The notes beneath the pieces are model-generated. The model did not search any database and was not told the origin of the DNA. It saw only the letters and a program-made list of their open reading frames with translations. 11,506 bases of DNA from Ruminococcus sp. CAG:403 (lineage in GTDB: Bacteria > Bacillota > Clostridia > Oscillospirales > Ruminococcaceae): assembly GCA_000437255.1 (NCBI GenBank), contig FR899104.1:145616-157121 (forward strand), in the 5' to 3' direction. The translations under genes were made by a program, and so were the position numbers. Below are positions 1 to 6,774 of this stretch, one piece after another (position 1 is the first letter of the stretch; each line of letters opens with the position of its first letter).

Positions 1-31
1 CCCGTTTCTGTTTCAATTGGGTTTTTAGGGT

Positions 32-3000
32 TTATTCAATGGGGAGACTATTGATCGAACCAATCAGGAATTTCAGCAGCATGACTGTATCTTGATCGTC
101 CAGTTCTGCATTTTGCAAATCAACATTTGCATTCAGCTGCTGCTGCGGATTGAGTTCAATGGCACCACGCCGATACTTTTGATAGGTAATCAGGTCTGCC
201 AGTGTCACGCCGTTATCCAGGTTGACATCGCCATAGAGGACGCTGCCAGGCGGCAGAATACGAGTGGTAGTTGTGGTCGTCGTTGTGTCGGTAGCGCCGG
301 TTGTCGTGGTGGTAACCACTGGTGTGTCTGTTCCAATCAGCTTCAGTACACCGAATCCAGACGGATCGGTATAACCCATACCGGACAGATCATTCCAGTT
401 GGCAATGCTGGTGCGCTTGCCGTCTCCGGTTCCGTCATCATTGACCTGTACATCAAAGCCAACAATTTGATTGGAGTGGAATGCATCAATGGTGTGCGGA
501 ATGGCAACTTCTACGATATAACCAGTTGCAGTCTTTTTGGCACCGGAAAGGAAAGCATCTGTAGAACGGCCATCGGTGACGGTTTTTTCGTTTTCATAGT
601 TGACACGGCATTGAATGTCGTCAGTCTCATAAGAAGTGCTCTTGTGGTTGTTTTCATCAAAGAAAACTTCTACGGTATCCTGCTCATAGGCGTTGGCACT
701 TGCCACACTCAGTACGGGGTCGGTGACTTCGGTCAGCACATAGAGGTAATTTTCATCCCAGAGCATCTTGGAAACAGCGGTTGCTCCGTTGCCCATGGAG
801 TAGGTGTTGACATCAATGGTGTTGGCATCTGCCCATGCGGCATCGATATCCCCGTCAATGGTGATCGGTGTATCGGTCTTGGTTGCCTCGGCATACTTGG
901 GCTGTTTTGCCAGTGTGACGATGCCGCAAGTAGGCAATGCACCGCCATCAATCGATCCACTTTCATTCATCATGTCAAAAAAGCTTTTTGCTAGATCAAG
1001 GCAATTCCATGCAGCATCATTGTTGAATACATCTAAGTGAATGGTACTGCCGTTTTTCGGCTCCCAACCAGCATTACTGCTGGATTCCCATTTCAGGTCA
1101 ATATATTCTGTGTCGGAAGTAATGGTTTGGCTGGCAATCGGGAAGCCTTCCATAGAATCCACTTGGTTTCCATAAATCGCAACATAAGAGCCTTTGGTAT
1201 CTGCTGAAACTGCCGGATTGTAAACACGAACGACCATATTTTCATCAGACCAAGCTGCTTTGAAGTAAGTGCTGATTCTGCCAGTTTTGGAACTGAGATA
1301 CTGTGCGGTACCAATTTCCAATGCCCGTTCCAGATCCGCATCGGTTCCATCATATTGATAAGCTGTCATAGTTTGAATGGTTTCTACTTTGGAGTCGGTA
1401 TCGACTACGGCATAATAGGACGGCTTTGCCTGATAATCCTTGTCAAAGAGCAGGGGATAGCCGCCAATCCAGCTGGTGGAATCGGTGATGCCCCAGATAA
1501 CGACAGCAGACAGATTTACACCGGAATCTTTCATTTCCTTGTACATCTTGAACACGTCCTGATACCGCTGTGCCAGTGCCAGCTGGTCAGCGTATGCGTT
1601 GGATTTCTCGGAGATGTCCAATTCAGTGACCTGAATTTCCAAGCCCAGATCTGCATACTGCTGCATTGCAGAGCGGTACAGGTCGATGCTCGGATAGCTC
1701 ATAGAAATATGGGACTGCATGCCGACACCGTCAATGAGGTTCTTTTCGATCAGCGGTTTTAAAATATCGCTGATGATGTAAGCTTGCTTGTTGGGGGAGT
1801 ATTCGTTATAGTCGTTGTAGAAGAGTTTGCAGCCTGCCGGTGCATATTTCTTTGCAAATTCAAATGCCAGTGGAATATAGGACTGATCGCCGTAAACTTT
1901 TACCCAGGCGGATTGTCCGTTTACTTCGTTGTTGGAACCAGCCAGACGAATGGTGCCGGCATCGGAAGCGGCTTCGTTGACAACATCCCATGCATAGAAG
2001 GTTACATCCGGGTAATCCTTTGCCAGTGTTTCCATGACAATCTTGATATAATTTTCCAGACGCTGGGTCATCTTTTCCTTGGATACCCAGGCACCATCGG
2101 AGTCAAAGTTTTCCTTGAAGAACCAGTCCGGAGTCTGACTGTGCCATACCAGAACGTGACCACGAACTGGAATTTGATTGGCAGCTGCAAATTTCAGCAT
2201 TTCATCTGCTTCGTTGAGAGAAATCTGCGGTGCAGTATCGTCTCCCGTTTCCTTGACATAAGCCTGCGATAAGGCTTGATCCAAAACGCTGTCCGGTTTC
2301 AGTTCGTTGCCCAGTGTCAGGCTATTATAATGCTTTTGGATGAGCGCTTTGGTTGCCCCCTGTGCAAATTCCGAACCGGCGCAGGCGCAGCCAATCTTAA
2401 AGTAATCCGCATATGCGTCCTTGAGAGAGGTGATGTCCTCCTGAATGGTCGGATCCGGCAGATGTTCACCGCTCGCATCATCCATATAGAAATCCATCAA
2501 ATCCTGTTCCTTGGGAGCACTGGTGTAGCCGGTCTGTACATAAATATAGAAGTTGGTAGCACCTTCCGGTACCGTGAATTCGCTGCCGACATACTGCCAT
2601 TCTCCCTTTGCAGCAGTTTCTGTGGCGATGGTGTAATAATTTTCCTTGCCGTTTAAGTCATACTGCAAGTTGATGGAGAATTTTTGAGTATCCGAATAGG
2701 AAGCCCCATCGTAGAGTACATAAGTGCCTACTTTGTAATAACCGCCGGCTTCCATGATGTCCGAAGCGCTGCGGGTTGCACCGTTCCAAAGCTGTGTTCT
2801 GCCGGAAACATATAAGCTGGTGGTTCCGCTGTGTGCATATTTGGTAGAGCGCTCAACCGTTGCACTGCCACGGCCGTTCCAGCTTTGTGTGGTGCCGTCT
2901 TCAAAGTCGGATTCATATTTGTCATTGAGCTGAATGGTGGTCTTTTCCCCCCGTACCAACACATCATCGATGTAATAGCCCTGATCCGTATTGGCACCTG

Positions 3001-3478
3001 GCAATTCTACATAGAGAATCATGCCGGTTGCACCGTTTGGAACGGTGTAGGAACCGGAAAGAGTAACCCATTCTCCGGCATTTGCCTGTTTATAGGTGAT
3101 GTTGTCGTAGTGATCGGTTCCGCTGCTGTCGGTGTAAATCATTTTCAAGGCGAATTGTTGGGAACCGCTGCCGGGAAACATCGCACTTGCCTGGAATTCA
3201 TACGTTTTTCCAGCGGCAAGAATGCCGGTCATGGAGCAGCGGGGGGCTCCCCAGCTGGCAGTTCGGTCATGCACGTAGAGCGATTTTGTACCGCCATGTG
3301 CTTCATCACTGGTAATGGTGATGGTAGAACCAACGCCCTTCCAGCTGCCGTATCCGGTTTCAAATGTATCCTGCATCAAGTCCACTGCTTCAGCAGAAGG
3401 TTTGAAGGGAGACAAGCACAGTGCACTGCATGCTAAAACACCGGCAACTGCAATGGCTCCAAATTTTTTCCATTTCAT
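32..3478 (-). CDS. Secreted multidomain endo-1,4-beta-xylanase (CBM22-CBM22-GH10-CBM9-like-CBM9-dockerin), cellulosomal
   Basis: Cleaves internal beta-1,4 links in xylan outside the cell; the dockerin should plug it into a scaffoldin cohesin. The 1148 residues read, in order: signal peptide (basic KWKK start, hydrophobic core, likely signal peptidase I site after AEA at 29-31), CBM22 modules at about 35-176 and 188-335, GH10 barrel at about 350-692, a divergent CBM9-like segment at about 697-857, a clear CBM9 at about 858-1048, a Thr-rich linker at 1053-1073, and a dockerin at about 1081-1146. The GH10 acid/base is E502 in WDVVNE and the nucleophile E619 in QVTELD; other family motifs (GHVLVWHSQ, NDYN) are intact. 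Module order matches known CBM22-GH10-CBM9 xylanases. The first dockerin calcium loop is canonical (D1084, N1086, D1088, D1095); the second is degenerate. AGGAGG lies 7 nt before the ATG. A lipobox-like VLAC at 14-17 makes lipid anchoring a less likely alternative. The terminator must lie left of the window. Confidence 0.97.
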   Translation of the reverse strand: MKWKKFGAIAVAGVLACSALCLSPFKPSAEAVDLMQDTFETGYGSWKGVGSTITITSDEAHGGTKSLYVHDRTASWGAPRCSMTGILAAGKTYEFQASAMFPGSGSQQFALKMIYTDSSGTDHYDNITYKQANAGEWVTLSGSYTVPNGATGMILYVELPGANTDQGYYIDDVLVRGEKTTIQLNDKYESDFEDGTTQSWNGRGSATVERSTKYAHSGTTSLYVSGRTQLWNGATRSASDIMEAGGYYKVGTYVLYDGASYSDTQKFSINLQYDLNGKENYYTIATETAAKGEWQYVGSEFTVPEGATNFYIYVQTGYTSAPKEQDLMDFYMDDASGEHLPDPTIQEDITSLKDAYADYFKIGCACAGSEFAQGATKALIQKHYNSLTLGNELKPDSVLDQALSQAYVKETGDDTAPQISLNEADEMLKFAAANQIPVRGHVLVWHSQTPDWFFKENFDSDGAWVSKEKMTQRLENYIKIVMETLAKDYPDVTFYAWDVVNEAASDAGTIRLAGSNNEVNGQSAWVKVYGDQSYIPLAFEFAKKYAPAGCKLFYNDYNEYSPNKQAYIISDILKPLIEKNLIDGVGMQSHISMSYPSIDLYRSAMQQYADLGLEIQVTELDISEKSNAYADQLALAQRYQDVFKMYKEMKDSGVNLSAVVIWGITDSTSWIGGYPLLFDKDYQAKPSYYAVVDTDSKVETIQTMTAYQYDGTDADLERALEIGTAQYLSSKTGRISTYFKAAWSDENMVVRVYNPAVSADTKGSYVAIYGNQVDSMEGFPIASQTITSDTEYIDLKWESSSNAGWEPKNGSTIHLDVFNNDAAWNCLDLAKSFFDMMNESGSIDGGALPTCGIVTLAKQPKYAEATKTDTPITIDGDIDAAWADANTIDVNTYSMGNGATAVSKMLWDENYLYVLTEVTDPVLSVASANAYEQDTVEVFFDENNHKSTSYETDDIQCRVNYENEKTVTDGRSTDAFLSGAKKTATGYIVEVAIPHTIDAFHSNQIVGFDVQVNDDGTGDGKRTSIANWNDLSGMGYTDPSGFGVLKLIGTDTPVVTTTTTGATDTTTTTTTTRILPPGSVLYGDVNLDNGVTLADLITYQKYRRGAIELNPQQQLNANVDLQNAELDDQDTVMLLKFLIGSINSLPIE

Positions 3479-3510
3479 GGTGGATCCTCCTAATCAAAAT
3501 AGATACTTTT

Positions 3511-3539
3511 ATTATATAAAAAGTGGAAAGTTTTGTCAA
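3511..3539 (-). promoter_or_regulatory. Perfect-consensus SigA promoter of the xylanase gene
   Basis: On the minus strand TTGACA (3534-3539) is followed after exactly 17 bases by TATAAT (3511-3516). Both hexamers and the spacer are consensus. Transcription should start near 3504, giving a leader of about 25 nt that carries AGGAGG at 3486-3491. There is no room for a riboswitch. Confidence 0.88.
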
Positions 3540-3570
3540 GTGTTTACGAGCTTTTTGATATTCATAAAAT

Positions 3571-3580
3571 GTTTGCAAAC
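3571..3580. promoter_or_regulatory. Palindromic candidate operator between divergent promoters
   Basis: GTTTGCAAAC is a perfect 10-bp palindrome. It lies 31 bp outside the xylanase -35 box and 15 bp outside the -35 box of the solute-binding protein gene. A related half, TGTTTACGA at 3541-3549, resembles TGTTTGCAA at 3570-3578 in direct orientation 29 bp away. Small palindromes of this kind are typical of LacI-family operators, but it does not fit the CcpA cre consensus. Function is inferred from position only. Confidence 0.35.
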
Positions 3581-3595
3581 TGGGAGGAAAAAGGA

Positions 3596-3624
3596 TTGCT
3601 CAAATAAAAAAGCCGTGCTATAAT
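3596..3624 (+). promoter_or_regulatory. SigA-type promoter of the solute-binding protein gene
   Basis: TTGCTC (3596-3601), a 17-base spacer, then TATAAT (3619-3624). Transcription would begin near 3631, leaving a leader of about 135 nt before the ATG at 3767. Confidence 0.72.
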
Positions 3625-3634
3625 AAAAATGTGT

Positions 3635-3650
3635 TCCCATAAAAATGGGA
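3635..3650 (+). other. Small hairpin at the start of the solute-binding protein leader
   Basis: TCCCAT (3635-3640) and ATGGGA (3645-3650) form a 6-bp stem with an AAAA loop, right after the predicted transcription start. TGTTTTGTTGG follows, too weak a U tract for a convincing terminator. It may protect the 5' end of the mRNA. The rest of the leader to 3750 is AT-rich and shows no known riboswitch that I recognise. Confidence 0.35.
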
Positions 3651-3766
3651 TGTTTTGTTGGTATATTTTCTTGGCAACGACTGAAAAATGTACCCTTTAT
3701 TTTATGAGAATCTGTTTCCAAAAACATTGATACAAAAGCGATTTTATGCAGAAAGGATCTTATTTT

Positions 3767-5425
3767 ATGTCGCACCGTTTTTTGCAAGTACTGACTTGCT
3801 GTCTGACTTGTTCGCTTTTTTTTACGGGCTGTTCCGCTCCCTTTCAGCATGGAGATGGGGATGGTTCCGGTTATTTATTTACTGCTTATTTATCTGAAAA
3901 TCCCAAAAATTTGGATCCGCAGTCTGCTACAGATGCTGCTTCCAAAACAGTCATTACCAACTTATTTGAAGGTCTTTTGGAGCAGGATGCCTCCGGGACG
4001 CTGCAATGCGCCGGTGCTGCTTCCTACACCGTTTCTGAAGACCAGTGCACGTATACATTTATTTTGCGAGATCAGGCATATTGGTATTATGACGAAAATC
4101 AAAATGATGCCATTGACAGCGGAGAAACGTTTCCGGTTACAGCATATGATTATGTATTTGCTTTTCAGCGTATTTTTAATCCGGAAACGCAGTCTCCGTA
4201 TCGGGAACTGTTTTCCTGTCTGCAAAATGCGGATGCCATTATCAATGGTTCCATGTCCTATACCAGCATTGGCGTAACTGCTTCCAGTGACAAGCAGCTG
4301 ACCTTTCAGCTGGCATATCCGTCCGGTACCTTTTTAACGTCGCTGACTTCTACGGCAGCCATGCCATGCAGCGAATCGTTCTTTGAACAGACCAAAGGAC
4401 GATATGGATTGGATGAGCAGTCTGTTATTTCCAATGGGGCCTTTTATCTGCGAACTTGGTTTTATGATCCCTATGGGCCGGATAATTTGATTTATATGCG
4501 ATGTAATGCAGCCAATTCTGCCGGGCGCAAGGTTTCCCCCAGTAACTTAACGTTTCGGCTCCCTTCCAAGAAGGCAGATCCGGCAGATCTGTTTGCGAAG
4601 GAAGATGTTGATTTCTATGAGACGGCGCAATATCCGGACGCATATGTCTCTAACAGTTCCTATACGGTATCTGCAAAACCGGTTGTGACACTCGGACTCA
4701 TTTTTAATCCAGAATCCAAAGTGTTTCAGAATGCCTCCATTCGTTCGGGTTTGTCCCTTTGCATTCCACGAAGCACCATTGGAGCGGATTCCAACGGAGA
4801 CGTTTCCGGTGCAGCTGGACTCATTCCACCAGCTGTTACGGTTGGCGGAACAGCCTTTCGGGAACAGGTAGCAGAACCGCTTGCATCTGATTCAGAAGAA
4901 GCGGTGGCACAGTTCCAGAAGGGATTGCAGCAGTTGAAAATGGAATCGCTGGATACCATGCAGATTTTGGTAAATACCGAGGATTTGGATTGTACGTATC
5001 TGCATGAAGTAACTCGATGCTGGCAAGACACGCTTGGCATTTATATTGGCATCGAGGAAGTAACAAAAGATCAATATGAGCAGCGGCTGCAAGATGGAAA
5101 CTATGACCTGGCGCTGTATGCGCTGCATAGCACGGAGAATGATCCGGCGGGCTGTTTCCGGCAGTATCAATATGCAGCAGAGTCTTTAAATTGGAAGGAG
5201 TCTGCTTCTTTGGAGCAGCAAATACACGACTTGTCCCGTACCACTTCACAGGAAGCATACTGCACAGCTTGTGCGGAATTGGAACAGTCTTTGCTGTCTC
5301 AGCTATATTTTGTTCCAATTTTTTATAAAAATCAATATTTGGTTTATCGTAGCTGTAACAAAAGCATTCAGTATGACCCGTTTGCGCAGGTGTTTAACTT
5401 CCGAACCGCACAGCATTTTGAATGA
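3767..5425 (+). CDS. ABC transporter substrate-binding lipoprotein, family 5 (OppA/DppA type)
   Basis: A 552-residue extracytoplasmic binding protein, expected to be lipid-anchored and to deliver a ligand to an ABC permease. The lipobox is FTGC with Cys22. The mature part shows family 5 hallmarks: an N-terminal ENPKNLDPQSATD block, NLFEGLLE, a TFILRDQAYW strand and PVTAYDYVFAF. I chose ATG 3767 because GAAAGGA (3751-3757) sits 9 nt upstream; the in-frame ATG at 3746 has no ribosome binding site and would put seven residues before the signal peptide. Between the Trp and the PVTAYD motif is an insertion that reads as an EF-hand calcium loop (residues 109-120). Family 5 proteins bind peptides, metal chelates or, in some bacteria, oligosaccharides, so the ligand cannot be read from sequence. 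No permease or ATPase gene lies on either side. Its divergent position next to a xylanase makes an oligosaccharide ligand possible but unproven. Confidence 0.9.
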   Translation: MSHRFLQVLTCCLTCSLFFTGCSAPFQHGDGDGSGYLFTAYLSENPKNLDPQSATDAASKTVITNLFEGLLEQDASGTLQCAGAASYTVSEDQCTYTFILRDQAYWYYDENQNDAIDSGETFPVTAYDYVFAFQRIFNPETQSPYRELFSCLQNADAIINGSMSYTSIGVTASSDKQLTFQLAYPSGTFLTSLTSTAAMPCSESFFEQTKGRYGLDEQSVISNGAFYLRTWFYDPYGPDNLIYMRCNAANSAGRKVSPSNLTFRLPSKKADPADLFAKEDVDFYETAQYPDAYVSNSSYTVSAKPVVTLGLIFNPESKVFQNASIRSGLSLCIPRSTIGADSNGDVSGAAGLIPPAVTVGGTAFREQVAEPLASDSEEAVAQFQKGLQQLKMESLDTMQILVNTEDLDCTYLHEVTRCWQDTLGIYIGIEEVTKDQYEQRLQDGNYDLALYALHSTENDPAGCFRQYQYAAESLNWKESASLEQQIHDLSRTTSQEAYCTACAELEQSLLSQLYFVPIFYKNQYLVYRSCNKSIQYDPFAQVFNFRTAQHFE

Positions 5426-5450
5426 CGCTGATGCAGGTCAATTTTCCATG

Positions 5451-5502
5451 AAAAATAAGAGGCTGTTTCGTATCGGTATTTGCTCCCATACGAAACAGCC
5501 TC
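5451..5502 (-). terminator. Strong hairpin with U tract on the minus strand
   Basis: A perfect 15-bp inverted repeat (5459-5473 pairing with 5488-5502, 14-nt loop). On the minus strand it runs into TTATTTTT (5458-5451), a proper intrinsic terminator for leftward transcription coming from spoIIID. On the plus strand AAAAGGG follows, so it is not a good terminator for the solute-binding protein gene that ends 33 bp before it. It might still cap the 3' end of that mRNA. Confidence 0.7.
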
Positions 5503-5699
5503 AAAAGGGATTAGTATAAATTACCTGGTTCCATTTTGCTGATTTTTGCATAGAATAGCAGTATAGCAGCAGGCACCGCAGAGGGCGGCAGGGAGTGATG
5601 CCGGATTCATTTGGCATCTATAAGGTTGCTTTTTACCGTGATGGGAAATGTTGCTTGAAATAGATGCTGTCTGAATGTCTCTGGATTGAGACAGCGGAG
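5503..5699. other. Hairpin-rich intergenic stretch without a recognised gene
   Basis: The gap between the convergent genes holds further inverted repeats besides the two terminators: GATGCC/GGCATC (5597-5602, 5613-5618), and GCTGTCT/AGACAGC (5666-5672, 5689-5695), which competes with TGTCTC/GAGACA (5676-5681, 5688-5693). On the minus strand a 38-codon open frame runs from ATG 5617 to TGA 5501; it has no ribosome binding site and I do not recognise it. No tRNA, SRP RNA or tmRNA motif was seen. The stretch may be a small structured RNA, overlapping 3' UTRs or an intergenic repeat unit. Confidence 0.4.
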
Positions 5700-5738
5700 A
5701 ACCGGTGCCGGCATTGTGTCAGGCACCGGTTTTCTTTT
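5700..5738 (+). terminator. Intrinsic terminator reading rightward
   Basis: AACCGGTGCC (5700-5709) pairs with GGCACCGGTT (5722-5731), a 10-bp stem with a 12-nt loop, followed on the plus strand by TTTCTTTT (5731-5738). This is the first good rightward terminator after the solute-binding protein gene, about 275 bp past its stop. Its U tract touches the spoIIID stop codon. On the minus strand no U tract follows, so it should not stop spoIIID transcription well. Confidence 0.72.
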
Positions 5739-6045
5739 AGGGAAACACGCTTTCATACTTTGCGGATGCAGCTTCTTCCTGTAGGTGATGCTGCTGCGCC
5801 AGCATGGCATATTTCCGCTTTGTAGCGAGTCCGCCACGAATGTGTCGTTCCTGTTTATTTTGTTCCAAAATCGCTTTTACACCAGCATAAAGATCCGGAT
5901 TGATCAATGGAAGCCGTTCACTGACGTCCTTGTGCACCGTGCTCTTGGAGATGCCAAATTGTGCTGCTGTTGCCCGTACGGTGGCCTTTTGTTCCAGTAT
6001 GTATTCCCCCAGCATAACAGCACGATCACTTGGTTGCCCCTTCAT
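5737..6045 (-). CDS. spoIIID: Sporulation transcriptional regulator SpoIIID
   Basis: A small DNA-binding protein that in Bacillus switches mother-cell gene expression from the SigE to the SigK stage. The 102 residues carry the family core: YILEQKATVR, a helix-turn-helix around residues 23-42 ending GISKSTVHKDVSERLP, INPDL, and RHIRGGLATKRKY at 67-79, which forms the basic second DNA-contact region in this family. Bacillus SpoIIID is 93 residues; the excess here is a Glu/Ala/Gln-rich tail. I chose ATG 6045: GGAG lies upstream and the N-terminus then aligns with Bacillus without a gap. An in-frame GTG at 6054 would add three residues but overlaps that ribosome binding site. It stands alone, divergent from an ECF sigma operon, behind a SigE-like promoter. 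Confidence 0.95.
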   Translation of the reverse strand: MKGQPSDRAVMLGEYILEQKATVRATAAQFGISKSTVHKDVSERLPLINPDLYAGVKAILEQNKQERHIRGGLATKRKYAMLAQQHHLQEEAASAKYESVFP

Positions 6046-6076
6046 GTACTTCACTCCAATTTGTTAAGATGGTACA

Positions 6077-6105
6077 TCTATATGCAGGCAATGTGCAAAA
6101 CATGC
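6077..6105 (-). promoter_or_regulatory. Candidate SigE-type promoter of spoIIID
   Basis: On the minus strand GCATGTT (6099-6105) is followed after 14 bases by CATATAGA (6077-6084). This is close to the Bacillus SigE pattern (about kCATATT, spacer 13-15, CATAyAmT). SpoIIID is a known SigE-dependent gene, which supports the reading. A consensus SigA promoter is not evident here. Confidence 0.45.
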
Positions 6106-6160
6106 GAAAAAATTGTCTTTTAGGAAGTGCTGGAAAAACAGAAAAAATCATTTGAAAATA

Positions 6161-6188
6161 TGTGACCCGTAGTAGGAAATTCCGGTCT
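6161..6188 (+). promoter_or_regulatory. Candidate autoregulated ECF promoter
   Basis: TGTGAC (6161-6166), 16 bases, then CGGTCT (6183-6188), 25 bp before the sigma factor start. ECF sigma factors commonly drive their own operon from a -35 ending in AAC/GAC and a -10 containing CGTC-like bases. No good SigA promoter is visible here. The assignment rests on position and pattern. Confidence 0.42.
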
Positions 6189-6213
6189 GTTTTAGTGAAA
6201 GGTGGTGAGCAGA

Positions 6214-6774
6214 ATGCAAGATGATGAATTGATTGCATTATATTTTTCCCGTTCTGAAACAGCAATTGCAGAAACCAAACAGCAGTACGGCACCTATTGC
6301 TATTCGATTGCGTATCATATCCTGTCTCATCCGGAAGATGCTGAGGAATGTGAGAATGATACCTACTGGAAAGCGTGGAATGCCATTCCGCCGACTCGCC
6401 CTAGGCAGCTGAAATCCTTTTTGGGAAAGATCACACGAAATATCGCCTTGCATGTTTGGGAACATCAACACGCAGAAAAACGGGGCGGAACAACAATGGT
6501 GCTTGTTCTGGAAGAACTTTCGGAATGTATACCATCAGAGGAAGATGTGGAGCAGGCTGTAGAGAATTTTGAATTGCGTACGCATTTAAACCGCTTCCTG
6601 GCAGATTTACCGAAAGAAACACGGATGATTTTTGTCAGACGGTATTGGTATTTTTATACCATTTCTGAAATTGCAGCGGAATACGGATTTGGTGAGAGTA
6701 AAGTGAAAATGGTATTGAGCAGAACACGCAAAAAGCTAAAAGTCTATCTGGAAAAGGAAGGTGTGGAACTATGA
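6214..6774 (+). CDS. ECF-type RNA polymerase sigma factor
   Basis: A 186-residue two-domain sigma factor. Region 2 spans about residues 8-90: YSIAYHILSHPEDAEEC, then NDTYWKAW, and a region 2.4-like KSFLGKITRNIALHVW. Region 4 spans about 123-180: LADLPKETRMIFVRRYWY, then a helix-turn-helix TISEIAAEYGFGESKVKMVLSRTRKKL. There is no region 1.1 or region 3, as usual for ECF factors. I chose ATG 6214 because AAAGGTGG ends 8 nt upstream; the GTG codons at 6202 and 6205 lie within that ribosome binding site. Its stop overlaps the next gene by 4 nt (ATGA), so the pair is translationally coupled. The signal and regulon cannot be told from sequence. Confidence 0.93.
   Translation: MQDDELIALYFSRSETAIAETKQQYGTYCYSIAYHILSHPEDAEECENDTYWKAWNAIPPTRPRQLKSFLGKITRNIALHVWEHQHAEKRGGTTMVLVLEELSECIPSEEDVEQAVENFELRTHLNRFLADLPKETRMIFVRRYWYFYTISEIAAEYGFGESKVKMVLSRTRKKLKVYLEKEGVEL

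Noticed and set aside
260..320. Microsatellite or repeat array
   Set aside because: The repeated ACC/ACA-type codons simply encode the Thr-rich linker before the dockerin.
92..994. 300-codon open frame on the plus strand
   Set aside because: It is antisense to the linker and CBM9 part of the xylanase, has no ribosome binding site and matches no family; the minus-strand frame has clear domains.
3570..3581. CcpA (cre) site
   Set aside because: The palindrome lacks the central CG and the flanking bases of the cre consensus; kept only as a generic operator candidate.
5426..5736. 6S RNA, SRP RNA or tmRNA gene
   Set aside because: No defining motif or long closing stem could be found; only local hairpins are present.
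5607..5837. 76-codon minus-strand frame overlapping the 3' half of spoIIID
   Set aside because: It is out of frame with spoIIID, which is certain, and crosses the terminator hairpin.
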